A DNA stretch of 64,000 nt from Nitrosopumilus sp. LS_AOA (GTDB lineage: Archaea; Thermoproteota; Nitrososphaeria; Nitrososphaerales; Nitrosopumilaceae), in contig LFLC01000008.1 of assembly GCA_001543015.1 (NCBI GenBank), positions 1 through 64,000 of the forward strand, written 5' to 3'. Below the pieces are notes generated by a model that saw only the letters and a list, made by a program, of their open reading frames with translations, had not been told where the DNA came from and did not search any database. Shown piece by piece: positions 1 to 10,069 of the stretch. How positions within the stretch are numbered: position 1 is the first letter of the stretch; every line of letters starts with the position of its first letter. A program made the position numbers and the translations under genes.

Positions 1-15
1 CTTATGTAAGAAACA

Positions 16-696
16 ATGTGTAAAAATGAATCCTTAGAAGATCCATATTTCTCAAGTCCCGATAACTTCACAGAACCCTCTGATGGTATTCGTTACAACC
101 CTGAAACCCCCGAGTTTTCAGCATCCACATCTTTACTATCTGATATGGTACAAAAACACATAGATGAGGTAGGGGCAGATAAAGTGGCAATTATCTATCT
201 GGGATTTGGTGAAGTACTACAGTTTTTCCAGTCATCAGCTACACATGACACATTAAATGATGTCAGGTGGTTTGGTCCAGGTAGTATAACAAAAGAGCAT
301 CGATTAATTAATGATCCAATAGGATTAGAGTTTTCAACTAATGTATCCTTCACAACAGTTCAGGTCGGAGTATCAAAAAACCCCACATATGAACATGTAC
401 AGGAATATCTGATTAATACCATGGGTAAGACACCAAACACCTTTGTGCATTCCTCATATGACGCAGTATGGTTAGTAGGATTATCAATGTTGGAATCACA
501 GAGCAGTGATGCAAGTGAGATAAAAAAGGTGATGATAAATGTGGCAAATAGTTACAGCGGTGCAATTGGTCCTGTAAAGTTAAATGAGGCAGGAGATTTA
601 GCCCAGGCAAACTATGAGGTCTGGGGAATTCGTGATGGTACCTGGATTCTACTAGGCCAGTATAACCATTCAGATGATTCTATTACACTTAGTTAA
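16..696 (+). CDS. C-terminal part of a periplasmic substrate-binding protein (Leu/Ile/Val- or amide/urea-type ABC transporter); apparently lacks its N-terminal lobe, possibly truncated or frameshifted
   Basis: ORF resembles the second lobe of type-I periplasmic binding proteins (SSYDAVWLVGLSMLES...GAIGPVKLNEAGDLAQANYEVWGI); in-frame TAA at 7-9 just upstream; next to liv-type ABC genes. Confidence 0.7.
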   Translation: MCKNESLEDPYFSSPDNFTEPSDGIRYNPETPEFSASTSLLSDMVQKHIDEVGADKVAIIYLGFGEVLQFFQSSATHDTLNDVRWFGPGSITKEHRLINDPIGLEFSTNVSFTTVQVGVSKNPTYEHVQEYLINTMGKTPNTFVHSSYDAVWLVGLSMLESQSSDASEIKKVMINVANSYSGAIGPVKLNEAGDLAQANYEVWGIRDGTWILLGQYNHSDDSITLS

Positions 697-1429
697 TCCC
701 GAGATATAGTTTTCCTAGTTCTTTATGTTCTAATAGAGTATCAGGTTTTCCTGAAAATACGTTTTTACCGTTTGCCAACAAATACACATAATCTGCAATG
801 TGTAGTGCGCGTTTTACGTTTTGCTCAACCATGATTATGGTAATACCATATTTTTCTTTTATCTGAACTAATTTTGATAATACCTCGTCTGCTAGTTTTG
901 GGGATAGACTTGCAGTCGGCTCATCAAATAGTATGACTTTTGGTCGTCTAATTAATGCCATACCCATTGCAAGCATCTGTCGTTGTCCCCCACTGAGAAC
1001 CTCTGCCTTTCCTTGAATTTTTTCTAGTACTGGGAATGTCTCAAATATTTCAGGCAGTCTTGATAGGGTATCATTAGTTGGTATGGTGAATGAGGCCATT
1101 AACAAATTCTCTTTAATTGTAAGGTTTGCAAATACATTGTTTATCTGCGGCAGATATGCTATTTTTTTGCGCGATATGGTGTGTGGTGATAGACCAGTAA
1201 TGTTTTGAGTATTGTATAAAATATCCCCCGCATACACAGAGCACAAACCAAAGATACTTTTGAGTAACGTTGACTTGCCACTCCCATTAGGTCCTATGAT
1301 AATAGTTATCTTCCCTTTTAATGCCTCAAAGTTAACGCCATAAAGAACATGCGACTTTGCATACCCTGCATTTAGATTATTTACCGAGATAACAGAGTCT
1401 ACCATATTACACACCAAGGTATGTCTCAA
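689..1429 (-). CDS. livF: Branched-chain amino acid/urea-type ABC transporter ATPase (LivF-like)
   Basis: Walker A GPNGSGKST, signature LSGGQRQ, Walker B VILFDEP. Confidence 0.9.
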   Translation of the reverse strand: MRHTLVCNMVDSVISVNNLNAGYAKSHVLYGVNFEALKGKITIIIGPNGSGKSTLLKSIFGLCSVYAGDILYNTQNITGLSPHTISRKKIAYLPQINNVFANLTIKENLLMASFTIPTNDTLSRLPEIFETFPVLEKIQGKAEVLSGGQRQMLAMGMALIRRPKVILFDEPTASLSPKLADEVLSKLVQIKEKYGITIIMVEQNVKRALHIADYVYLLANGKNVFSGKPDTLLEHKELGKLYLGIN

Positions 1430-2159
1430 TCACTTTGGGATTTTTTATAATCTCTTGAGGACTTCCCTGAACTATAATTTCCCCCTCATCCATTGCAAAG
1501 ACATGTTCTACATACTGAAATGATATGTCTAGTCTGTGCTCTACTATACAAAATGTAATGTCCTGTGTTTGTGAGATGTTTGATATTTTCTGAAATATCT
1601 CCTTTGCCAATGTTGGGTTTACGCCAGCTATTGGCTCATCCATTAGAATTAATTTGGCTCCTGACATTATGGCACGACCAAGTTCTAACAATTTCTGCTG
1701 ACCTCCACTAAGGTTTTGCGATATTGTATCTTTTTTTTCTGTCAACCCAACCATTTTCATAACCTCTGTTGCTCTTTTCATGATTTTTTTTTCATCTTTA
1801 TGCCATGTACTAGTTGGTGCATACACAAATGACTCCCCAGAGTTCTCATCAGAGGAGAATAAAAGATTCTCAAATGTTGTTAATGTAATAAATGGTTGTG
1901 GTATCTGCCATGTGCGAACTATCCCTGTCTTGTATGTCTCGTATAGTCCCTTTTTTGTTATATCATTATTCTCATACATTATACTACCACCATCAGGTTT
2001 TAGCATTCCAGAAATTACATTAATTAAAGTGGTTTTACCACAACCGTTTGGTCCTATCATCTGGTATATCTTACCTTTTTGCAGTGACATGTTAATTCCA
2101 TTTAAAACTGGGTTCCCCCCAAAGTGCTTGTACACATTATTAACAATTAATACACTCAT
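1407..2159 (-). CDS. livG: Branched-chain amino acid/urea-type ABC transporter ATPase (LivG-like)
   Basis: Walker A GPNGCGKTT, LSGGQQKLLELGRA, LILMDEPIAGVNP. Confidence 0.9.
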   Translation of the reverse strand: MSVLIVNNVYKHFGGNPVLNGINMSLQKGKIYQMIGPNGCGKTTLINVISGMLKPDGGSIMYENNDITKKGLYETYKTGIVRTWQIPQPFITLTTFENLLFSSDENSGESFVYAPTSTWHKDEKKIMKRATEVMKMVGLTEKKDTISQNLSGGQQKLLELGRAIMSGAKLILMDEPIAGVNPTLAKEIFQKISNISQTQDITFCIVEHRLDISFQYVEHVFAMDEGEIIVQGSPQEIIKNPKVIETYLGV

Positions 2160-2214
2160 AACTGATTATATTCAGAGACAATATAAAATAAGGGTTTTCA
2201 ATGGATTATAGATA

Positions 2215-3132
2215 TTGATAGATCCGATTTTCTCTGATGCTATCATATTTGCTAGTCTTTTGGCGTTACTATCAATAGGGTTAACCTTAACATATCTAAC
2301 AACTAGAGTGCCAAACTTTGCACACGCATCCTTTGCCACAATTGGTGTATACATTGCTTTAGTAACATCCCAAATATGGAATGCCAGTCCCTACCTTGCA
2401 ATACCGATATCATTTGTAATATCTGGATTAGTGGCAGTCTCACTATACCTATTCATTCTAAAGCCGTTGATACGAAAGGGCGCATCATATGCCATACAAA
2501 TGATTGCAACTCTAGCCTTTGATTTGATAATTATTGCATTACTAAATATTTCAGCTGATTACATTATACGAACATACCAGGTACTATCAAGAGAGTTTAC
2601 ACTGCGAAGTTATGATGAGCAGTTTTTGGGGTTGCCCTTATTGGTGTTTGTCGCACCTATTACAATTGCAGTACTTGCAATAACTCTACATGTAATTATG
2701 AAAAAGACAAAGTTTGGAATTGCAATGAGGGCATCTACTGCAAACTCTGATCTTGCAGAGACAGTTGGAATTAATGTAAATCTGATATACTGTGTGTCCT
2801 GGTTGTTAGGGGGAGGAATTGCAGGAATTGCAGGGGCTCTAATGTCTTTGTGGTTTTTGGGGGATCCGAATTTAGGACCACAACTAATCCCCTCAGTATT
2901 TGCTGCAAGTATAGTTGGAGGATTTTTTAGCATTTATGGAGCGATAGCTGGCGGAATCCTTGTAGGATTAACTGAGGTTTTAGGGACAAGATATTTGGCA
3001 GGAGAGTTTGGTGCATGGCTCATTGCGTATCGTCCACTAGTACCACTAATTTTTATTGTGGTGACATTATTTTTAGCACCAAAAGGAATTGCTGGGATTA
3101 ACTGGTCAAAGTTGAGAAAAATATGGCACTAG
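2215..3132 (+). CDS. livH: Branched-chain amino acid/urea-type ABC transporter permease (LivH-like), TTG start
   Basis: Polytopic membrane protein; SIGLTLTYLTTRVPNFAHASFATIGVY and EXXGTRY-like C-terminus typical of LivH. Confidence 0.88.
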   Translation: MIDPIFSDAIIFASLLALLSIGLTLTYLTTRVPNFAHASFATIGVYIALVTSQIWNASPYLAIPISFVISGLVAVSLYLFILKPLIRKGASYAIQMIATLAFDLIIIALLNISADYIIRTYQVLSREFTLRSYDEQFLGLPLLVFVAPITIAVLAITLHVIMKKTKFGIAMRASTANSDLAETVGINVNLIYCVSWLLGGGIAGIAGALMSLWFLGDPNLGPQLIPSVFAASIVGGFFSIYGAIAGGILVGLTEVLGTRYLAGEFGAWLIAYRPLVPLIFIVVTLFLAPKGIAGINWSKLRKIWH

Positions 3133-4163
3133 AACCTGAGGTAATATTTCTAGTTGATTTACTTGCAATATTTGCAATCTATGTAATTGTTAATTTGAGT
3201 TTAAACATGGAGTTTGGATATACTGGAATTCCAAACTTTGGTAAGGTACTAGCAGTAGGGGCAGGAGCTTTTGTTGCAGCATCAATTCCTGGTAGAATAT
3301 TTGCAAGTATTGCAGGGATTAAAGGAGATTACATTACAGAGAATTTACTTATCGTATCTCAGATTAATTTATGGCTTGTTGATAATGTGGGAATTGGCTT
3401 TGCAGTATTCTTTTTGACACTAGGTGTTGCAGGTATTGTTGGCGGAGGTCTAGGATTGGTAACCTCATACCCTGTAATCCGACTACGTGGGGATTATCTG
3501 GCAATAACATTACTAGCCTTTGGGGAGAGTATCAGAATTATTGGAAATAACTTTACACCTCTAGTTGGCGGGACACTAGGAGTCCAGGTACCAGACCCGT
3601 TATCATTTTTACCTAATGAGTTGAGATTTCCTGTAGCTACCATTGGTCTGGTAAGTATAGCTGCAGTCGTTTACCTGTACAGTGAAAAGATGATGCGCTC
3701 ACCACTAGGTAGAATGATGAAGGCCATCCGTGATAATGAGATAGTAGCTGCATCTTTAGGAAAGGATACTGCAAAGATTAGAATTAAAGTAATAATTGTA
3801 TCAGCTGGGTTAGCTGCAATTGGTGGGGCATTATACGCATTTTATGTCGGGGGGACAATAGCATTTGCATACGATAGGGCTAGCTGGACATTTTGGCCAT
3901 TTTTAATGATTCTGATAGGAGGACTTGCAAATAACAAGGGAGTGTTAATTGGTACTCTAATATTTGTGGTACTACGTAAGGTTATCATATATTTTAAGGA
4001 CTCTTTTGAGGGGTATGTCCCCTTTGATGTTGTATGGCTAGACTTTTTATTGTTAGGTGGAATATTACTTGCAGTGTTACTGTATAGACCACAGGGGATA
4101 TTTCCTCAAAAACCAACTGGTATAGTGTATAGTAATGTAGCGTGGTATAGGAAACTATTCTAA
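3123..4163 (+). CDS. livM: Branched-chain amino acid/urea-type ABC transporter permease (LivM-like)
   Basis: NLSLNMEFGYTGIPNFGKV, RLRGDYLAITLLAFGE, GRMMKAIRDNE motifs; overlaps livH. Confidence 0.88.
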   Translation: MALEPEVIFLVDLLAIFAIYVIVNLSLNMEFGYTGIPNFGKVLAVGAGAFVAASIPGRIFASIAGIKGDYITENLLIVSQINLWLVDNVGIGFAVFFLTLGVAGIVGGGLGLVTSYPVIRLRGDYLAITLLAFGESIRIIGNNFTPLVGGTLGVQVPDPLSFLPNELRFPVATIGLVSIAAVVYLYSEKMMRSPLGRMMKAIRDNEIVAASLGKDTAKIRIKVIIVSAGLAAIGGALYAFYVGGTIAFAYDRASWTFWPFLMILIGGLANNKGVLIGTLIFVVLRKVIIYFKDSFEGYVPFDVVWLDFLLLGGILLAVLLYRPQGIFPQKPTGIVYSNVAWYRKLF

Positions 4164-4200
4164 GTTTAATTCACTTGCAAATGTGGGGTATATTTTTTGC

Positions 4201-4464
4201 ATGATTGCATTTAATTCAAATCTTATTCCAATTGATTCAGAAAATAAATTTACGATAAAGTTTGATGCTGATAGAGTGTTAGACATTAAACCATACAAAA
4301 ACACTGGAAAATATGAGATTATTCTAAGAGGACCTGCACAAAAACTTAAAATCCCCATAAAACTATCTAGTAATAATCCAAATTTAGCACCTCAAGGGCC
4401 AAAATATTCAAGTAAAAGTTTGTTTGATGGTGCTGATAAATTAGAGGATATATTTCCTCGATGA
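4201..4464 (+). CDS. Small hypothetical protein (start at 4183 or 4201)
   Basis: ORF only; no family recognised; an antisense ORF overlaps it. Confidence 0.4.
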   Translation: MIAFNSNLIPIDSENKFTIKFDADRVLDIKPYKNTGKYEIILRGPAQKLKIPIKLSSNNPNLAPQGPKYSSKSLFDGADKLEDIFPR

Positions 4465-4668
4465 ATACTTTTTTTATAAAATATATTTAAACTCATTTGC
4501 AGTGTTGCAGTTTTAGTTCGATACCCTCTTTTGAAATTCTCTTAAGGCGAATTGTATATTTGGTTCAAATCTATATGGATAATTTAGTTCGAATCCTTAC
4601 AGTCCTTCTGTGATTTATCCTTAGAAGATATTGGAAAAGATGATTAATCCTGTAATTATTCACATAAT

Positions 4669-5430
4669 ATGAATAAAATTAATTTTAGTTTATGTATAAT
4701 TTTGATAATAAGCATTTCAATATTATTGGGGATAAGTTACAATGTGTACGATGAAAAAGAAAATTCAAGTCTTATTTTACCAAAATTTATCTTTGAAAAT
4801 GAATTTATTCAACAAGTGATTTTAATTAGCATTCCAACAGCAAGTGCTTTTATCACATCTCTTTATATCACAAATACTTGGCAAATAAGAAAAGAAAAAC
4901 TTGAACTTCAGAGAAAAATTTTGGGTGAAGTTGATGATTCCATTGTCAATTGCCTTCAAATTTTAAAAAATTTTGATAGAATGTTGTGGAGTAAATATAC
5001 GATAGTAAACACAACCACTGAAACAACAGAGACTAAAGAAAAAACAACAGAGACTAAAGAAAAAACAACAGAGACTAAACTCTATGAAACAAAATTCCCA
5101 TCAGAAGAATCAGAATATCCTAATCCAAAATTTGAAAAAGAACATGATCTTTTTCTCATAAATTATGCTGATAAAACATTAGAATTATGGAAATTTTCGT
5201 CTACCATAAAGCTGTATTTTAAGAAGAATCTTTTTGATGATTTTAATAAAATTGTAAAAAGTTTAGATCCTACACATGGTGAATTAGAGAAATTGTATAA
5301 TTCAAAAAATGAATCTGAATTTGATTTGTTTCATAAGCAATTCATGTCAAAAAGAAAAACAATTGAATCACAAATTATAAAATTCAAAGAAGATTTAGTC
5401 CAAGGAAAAATTAATAAATTAAATGTTTAA
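4669..5430 (+). CDS. Hypothetical membrane-anchored protein, two N-terminal TM segments plus a cytosolic helical domain with an internal TTETKEK repeat
   Basis: Hydrophobic segments at aa ~6-25 and ~48-66; charged helical remainder. Confidence 0.65.
   Translation: MNKINFSLCIILIISISILLGISYNVYDEKENSSLILPKFIFENEFIQQVILISIPTASAFITSLYITNTWQIRKEKLELQRKILGEVDDSIVNCLQILKNFDRMLWSKYTIVNTTTETTETKEKTTETKEKTTETKLYETKFPSEESEYPNPKFEKEHDLFLINYADKTLELWKFSSTIKLYFKKNLFDDFNKIVKSLDPTHGELEKLYNSKNESEFDLFHKQFMSKRKTIESQIIKFKEDLVQGKINKLNV
5023..5079 (+). repeat. 21-bp tandem repeat (acaacagagactaaagaaaaa, about 2.7 copies) inside the CDS
   Basis: Exact repeats at 5023-5043 and 5044-5064, partial at 5065-5079; encodes TTETKEK. 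Confidence 0.95.
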
Positions 5431-8400
5431 TCCAGGAATTTTCTAAATTCTTCATACCCTAATGAGCCCAGAAAATTTATTATTTCTTTCATTTTTTCTA
5501 TTGCAGATTCATGCTTTGTTTCAAGTATTAATGGAAATACATTTTCAAAATGTCTCAACATAGTATACATTTCTCTTTCGGTTTGATAATGTTTAATCAT
5601 TTTACCAACACTTTCAATAGTTTGGAGAGGATATTCTTCTGCAAATGTTTCTAATTCTTCAGGAACCCAATATATCGGCGAGATTTTTCCTTTTGTTTTA
5701 TCGAGAATTGAATTTAATAATTTGATTCGTTCTGATCTTGACATTAAAGGATTCAAAAATAACCATCCTGCACTAGGATTTGATTTTATTTTTGAATATG
5801 ATAATAATTTAGAGATATTCATTTTTGGCGAAGTCTCACCTTTCCAATCTTTTAATGCTCTTCCAATCCATGCAAGATAATCTTCTAATGATTGAGGATC
5901 AGATTTTTCTAGAAAATATTCGAATAATTCATCGCTCCTATTGAGATTATGAAGATAAACTAATCCAATTTGTTGAGCAAATCGTTGTTGGGAATCATTT
6001 AATGAAGTATCTGCCCTTTTACCGTAATTTTCAATTCTATACAAATATTCATCAAATAATGCATTGAAGCTTTTTTGATAAAGTTGTTGGAATGTGTATG
6101 CCTCCCAAGATGCATTCCCAGCTTTGACATGTTGTTTATTGTGGGTGAAAATTAAATTAATTTTTGACTTTGTCCACTCATCATCTAATGCCAATAGATT
6201 ATAGAAATTATGGCCCAAAACTGCATGTATGGAAATAGATTGTTTTTGTTCCTGATTTAACATTGATTCTAAGAGAATTTTAACTTCAGGAACAAGTTCA
6301 GTAGGTGTTGAACCAGATTTCTTTAATCCATGATAACACCATACAGCATATTGCATTAGAGCATGACTTAATCTTCCAATACTACTGTTGATAGAAATCC
6401 CCATTGCGTCCCAATTTTTATCTGGATAGTTTTCAGACCAAATTGTATCTGGAGGTGCAATTTCTATAGCCTTGTTCAATATTTTCCAAATTCTGTCTCG
6501 GAAAGTAAATGGAATTGTAGTTTCATTATGAAGTAAATTATTCTGTAATAAATCTCCAAAATAATCCAATATTAAATCCAACATTTGGATTTCTCTTGGA
6601 GGAGAAGTAATTATCACATGTTCACAAAATGTTAAAATTGCATCCCAATCTAATTTTTTATTTTTTATTTTAGATAATCCATCTAAAAATCTAAAATGAA
6701 CGACTCCTGGACATACTATTAATTCAGTTGCATGTTTAGAATACTCTTCAGGGTTTTTCTCCACGTATTCTTTGAAAGTTCTCCCCGTTCCATCCTCTTC
6801 TAAGAAAATGCCTTCTGGAATCTTATACTGTTTTAAAAATTCTATTACTTGTTCAACTGTCATGTCTTCAGTTAAATCTGAAGATTCTTTAATTTGTGAA
6901 AATGATTCATGGTAACTAACAAATTCTGTCAAATTAGATCTTCCATATTGTTTTACAAGAGAATCATACTCTTCTTGTAATTCAGGTAGATGTTCTATGA
7001 TTGGAGAGAGTTTTTCTATTCTCCAATGTTTTTTGTATACCTCAAATTCTTCTTGGTTCCCACTAAATTTATCAAAGTTTGGACCTTTTGAAATAACATC
7101 CAAAATTATTTTTTTATTTTCAGATTTTAAATGAGGAAAACCATTTTTCAACATATGGTAGTATTCGTGTCTAAAACTACCCTTTTCAAAATACTCTACA
7201 CTTAATCGATTAACTTCTTCAATAAACTCCGAAGGATATTTTCCAATAAAATAAAGTTCTAATCTTCTAAAAATGTAATAATTTTGTTCTGCAAGTACAT
7301 TCAAGGATTTTTTAAGACTGTCAATTCCTGCCCTTTCAGATTTTTCCAGAGTTCTACGTATAGTGGCAACTAAATGAGAGCGTATGTCAAAATCATAATT
7401 TTGTTCATGTTCTTCAATTGCAGGTCTCCAAACAAAGGATATGTCTTGATTCGGATCTTTTTTAGGGTCATGACTAGTTTTGTTTGCAAGCCAATTGGCT
7501 TTAGACAACTTTTTTGCCAAAATTTGAATTACAGCATCATGATTCTTTTCATATAAAACAGGAATATTTTCTTTCAAAATTGTTTCATAAGCATAACGAT
7601 CTATGATACTACGTACATCTTTACGAGAATTAGAACTAATCATATCAGGAATTCCACTATCGATCAATGTGACATCTAAAAGAAAATCACAAAGTTGCAA
7701 AGATGTTTCAAATTCTGATTCAACAAGTTTGATCATTAAATCTGCAAGTTCTCTATCTAGAATTGACATCATTACTCCATCATGCCATTTTTCTTGAATT
7801 GCTTTTTCACCGATTAATTTTCCTAATTTTGGAGGCATTTTGAGTGCAGCACCAACAAAATTTCTCAACACTGTGGAATTTTTTTCTAAAACTTTTTTTG
7901 GAGTTGGAGTTTGTAAAATAATTTCTGCTACTAATTCAGATTTTTCAGAAGCAACACGTTCTAAGTAATAAGACTCAGGCCAAAACGGAAATGAGTATGA
8001 ATTCTGTTTTTTAATTACTTGGGGGATATTTTTAAAATATTTTCCATCAGCAATTAGTACTTCAAGCCAATTTTCATTTGCATGTGTGAAGAAATAATTA
8101 TAAGACTGAGTATTTTTACTCATTAAAAATTCTAATTTTTCTAAATCATTTTTATCTGGACTTGATTTTTTTATAAATTCATCAATTTCTTGAATTACTT
8201 CATAATGAGGTGTTAAAATATGACGCATGAGAGATGTGAATTCTTCTACTTTGGTTAGGTATTCTTGTTCTGAAGGAGAATGACCATGATGGGACACGTT
8301 TGTAAACCATGCGTGTAAGTCGGTAAGTTGTCTGTATGTAAATTGAAGAAAATCTGGAAGGTTTGTTTGAGGATCAGAAATTTTTTGAACTTTTGTTTTA

Positions 8401-8765
8401 AATGTCAAACCTGAAGCTGATGACATAATTTTTGGGTGACGTAATGTAACATTCATTGTTTCTCTCATAGAATGAGCAGATTGTGAAATTCTATCTGGAT
8501 TCTCTTCTATGAAATTTTCAGGGAATGGGTTAGGATCGGTTTGAGAACCTTCATCATCTGAAGTACTTTCTGAAAAAGGGCTTTCTGAAACTTGTGTTTG
8601 AATAGTATTTTTTTGACGTAAAACTATTAGTCCTGAATAATAAATTTTTCCTAAATTTGAATCGATTTTTGTTAATTCTTCAAATACCTTTTTTTCATCA
8701 TCTGAAGAAAAACTAACCACAATGTATGAAAATAATGCTAGAATTAATTTATGTCTATATAACAA
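5427..8765 (-). CDS. Large 1112-aa hypothetical protein, predominantly alpha-helical; possible helical-repeat scaffold
   Basis: Long uninterrupted ORF with coding composition; no Walker A or other catalytic motif seen by eye. Confidence 0.8.
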   Translation of the reverse strand: MLYRHKLILALFSYIVVSFSSDDEKKVFEELTKIDSNLGKIYYSGLIVLRQKNTIQTQVSESPFSESTSDDEGSQTDPNPFPENFIEENPDRISQSAHSMRETMNVTLRHPKIMSSASGLTFKTKVQKISDPQTNLPDFLQFTYRQLTDLHAWFTNVSHHGHSPSEQEYLTKVEEFTSLMRHILTPHYEVIQEIDEFIKKSSPDKNDLEKLEFLMSKNTQSYNYFFTHANENWLEVLIADGKYFKNIPQVIKKQNSYSFPFWPESYYLERVASEKSELVAEIILQTPTPKKVLEKNSTVLRNFVGAALKMPPKLGKLIGEKAIQEKWHDGVMMSILDRELADLMIKLVESEFETSLQLCDFLLDVTLIDSGIPDMISSNSRKDVRSIIDRYAYETILKENIPVLYEKNHDAVIQILAKKLSKANWLANKTSHDPKKDPNQDISFVWRPAIEEHEQNYDFDIRSHLVATIRRTLEKSERAGIDSLKKSLNVLAEQNYYIFRRLELYFIGKYPSEFIEEVNRLSVEYFEKGSFRHEYYHMLKNGFPHLKSENKKIILDVISKGPNFDKFSGNQEEFEVYKKHWRIEKLSPIIEHLPELQEEYDSLVKQYGRSNLTEFVSYHESFSQIKESSDLTEDMTVEQVIEFLKQYKIPEGIFLEEDGTGRTFKEYVEKNPEEYSKHATELIVCPGVVHFRFLDGLSKIKNKKLDWDAILTFCEHVIITSPPREIQMLDLILDYFGDLLQNNLLHNETTIPFTFRDRIWKILNKAIEIAPPDTIWSENYPDKNWDAMGISINSSIGRLSHALMQYAVWCYHGLKKSGSTPTELVPEVKILLESMLNQEQKQSISIHAVLGHNFYNLLALDDEWTKSKINLIFTHNKQHVKAGNASWEAYTFQQLYQKSFNALFDEYLYRIENYGKRADTSLNDSQQRFAQQIGLVYLHNLNRSDELFEYFLEKSDPQSLEDYLAWIGRALKDWKGETSPKMNISKLLSYSKIKSNPSAGWLFLNPLMSRSERIKLLNSILDKTKGKISPIYWVPEELETFAEEYPLQTIESVGKMIKHYQTEREMYTMLRHFENVFPLILETKHESAIEKMKEIINFLGSLGYEEFRKFLD

Positions 8766-8861
8766 GTGACTAGATAGTCATCATGTTGATTTGTATTGGA
8801 AATGAATCATGAAAAGATTAAAAGAATTTTATGAAATGCTTGAATTAGAAGAGAACAAAAA

Positions 8862-9989
8862 ATGAAAGGAAAACCTGAAGTCCTAAATGTTGATCACAAA
8901 ACTTGGAAACAAATCTGTCATGCTACTCTATACAACAGTCATTATATTTTGGAATCCGTCATGCCTAAACTCCATTTGCCTCTCTTACTTGGGTTTATTG
9001 CATTATTTGGAATTATTACATTTCCTCCAAATGCATTTGGAGCATATGTTCTTGAAGAAAGATGTCTGGGTGATGAGAATGCTAGAAAATTGGATTTTAG
9101 ATTAACTGTTGGTATTCAGGAATTTGATGAAATTTTCAAAGAAGCAGTAGTTTCTTTTGATATTGATGCTGAAGATGATGAAACAAATGAACCATTTGAA
9201 ATTCATATGAAACGATATCCGAATACTGGTGGAAGAACTATCAATGTGGGACAAGATGAAGAGCATGGAAATTATGAAGTAACTGAGAAAACTTTTACTA
9301 ATCATAGAGTGATTCCCAAATCTGTTTCTGAAATTAACATGTGGCCTTTTGAAGAATACACTATTCCAATTTTTCTGGAATTTAATGAGAATGTACAATT
9401 ATGTTATTATGATTCTGATGAAACCGATGGGGATATTCACATATACAAAGCAGGTTATTTTCCAGAAAATCCTAATTGGAAAGTTGATTTGACTTATTTT
9501 GTAAGTTCCCCTGCTGAAATAGAAGAAACAATACCTGGTGCAAAATCTTATTTTAATTCCTCTGTATTTAGATTTGATTCTGTTATTTCACATCCAGAAG
9601 GATATCAAACAAAACAGCTATTTTATGCAGCAATTGTTTTAGCCCCCATAATACTAATTATTGGTCATGCATTATTTGTCAGAACTGAAAAATTAAATTC
9701 ACATGTTACATTTTTTACAGGTATTTCAATTTTGATTCTAACTGGAATTGTAATGCTTTCTGCAATAACTCCTAGAGATCTTACGTGGTTAGAAGTAGTA
9801 TCAATTGGAAGTATTGCAACTTATGCCGTAGGGTTTTTTGTTTTTCTTGGAAAAAGACATCACACCATACAAAATGAAAATACAAGAAAAGAAATTGTAA
9901 AAAAGCAAAAAGAAGAAGAAAAAACCAAATGGGAACAAGATAGTGATAAACGACGAATTCAGGCACTGCCAAAAAAACTAGATGAGTAA
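8862..9989 (+). CDS. Hypothetical secreted/membrane protein: signal peptide, ectodomain, 3-4 C-terminal TM helices (likely start at 8961)
   Basis: MPKLHLPLLLGFIALFGIITFPPNAFGAY signal-like segment; NMWPFEEYTIPIFLEF ectodomain; hydrophobic segments near aa 245-330. Confidence 0.7.
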   Translation: MKGKPEVLNVDHKTWKQICHATLYNSHYILESVMPKLHLPLLLGFIALFGIITFPPNAFGAYVLEERCLGDENARKLDFRLTVGIQEFDEIFKEAVVSFDIDAEDDETNEPFEIHMKRYPNTGGRTINVGQDEEHGNYEVTEKTFTNHRVIPKSVSEINMWPFEEYTIPIFLEFNENVQLCYYDSDETDGDIHIYKAGYFPENPNWKVDLTYFVSSPAEIEETIPGAKSYFNSSVFRFDSVISHPEGYQTKQLFYAAIVLAPIILIIGHALFVRTEKLNSHVTFFTGISILILTGIVMLSAITPRDLTWLEVVSIGSIATYAVGFFVFLGKRHHTIQNENTRKEIVKKQKEEEKTKWEQDSDKRRIQALPKKLDE

Positions 9990-10069
9990 TTTAGAATTTT
10001 TAACATAAATGAAATGTCCATACACTTTGAGGAATTTTATGTTGTAGTGGTTTTTTTGACCATATCCAG

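Noticed and set aside
413-610. Short antisense ORFs in the supplied track (for example 413-610, 2610-2933, 16402-16590, 17323-17643, 37616-38173, 49250-49567)
   Set aside because: They lie fully within well-supported genes on the other strand, have no recognisable motifs and show shadow-ORF composition.
5427-8765. 1112-aa protein as a STAND NTPase
   Set aside because: No P-loop or Walker B motif could be found by eye, so only a general helical-scaffold call is justified.
8809-8865. 18-codon ORF (MKRLKEFYEMLELEENKK) overlapping ATGA with the 8862 start
   Set aside because: Probably chance; the downstream gene more likely starts at 8961 at its signal peptide.
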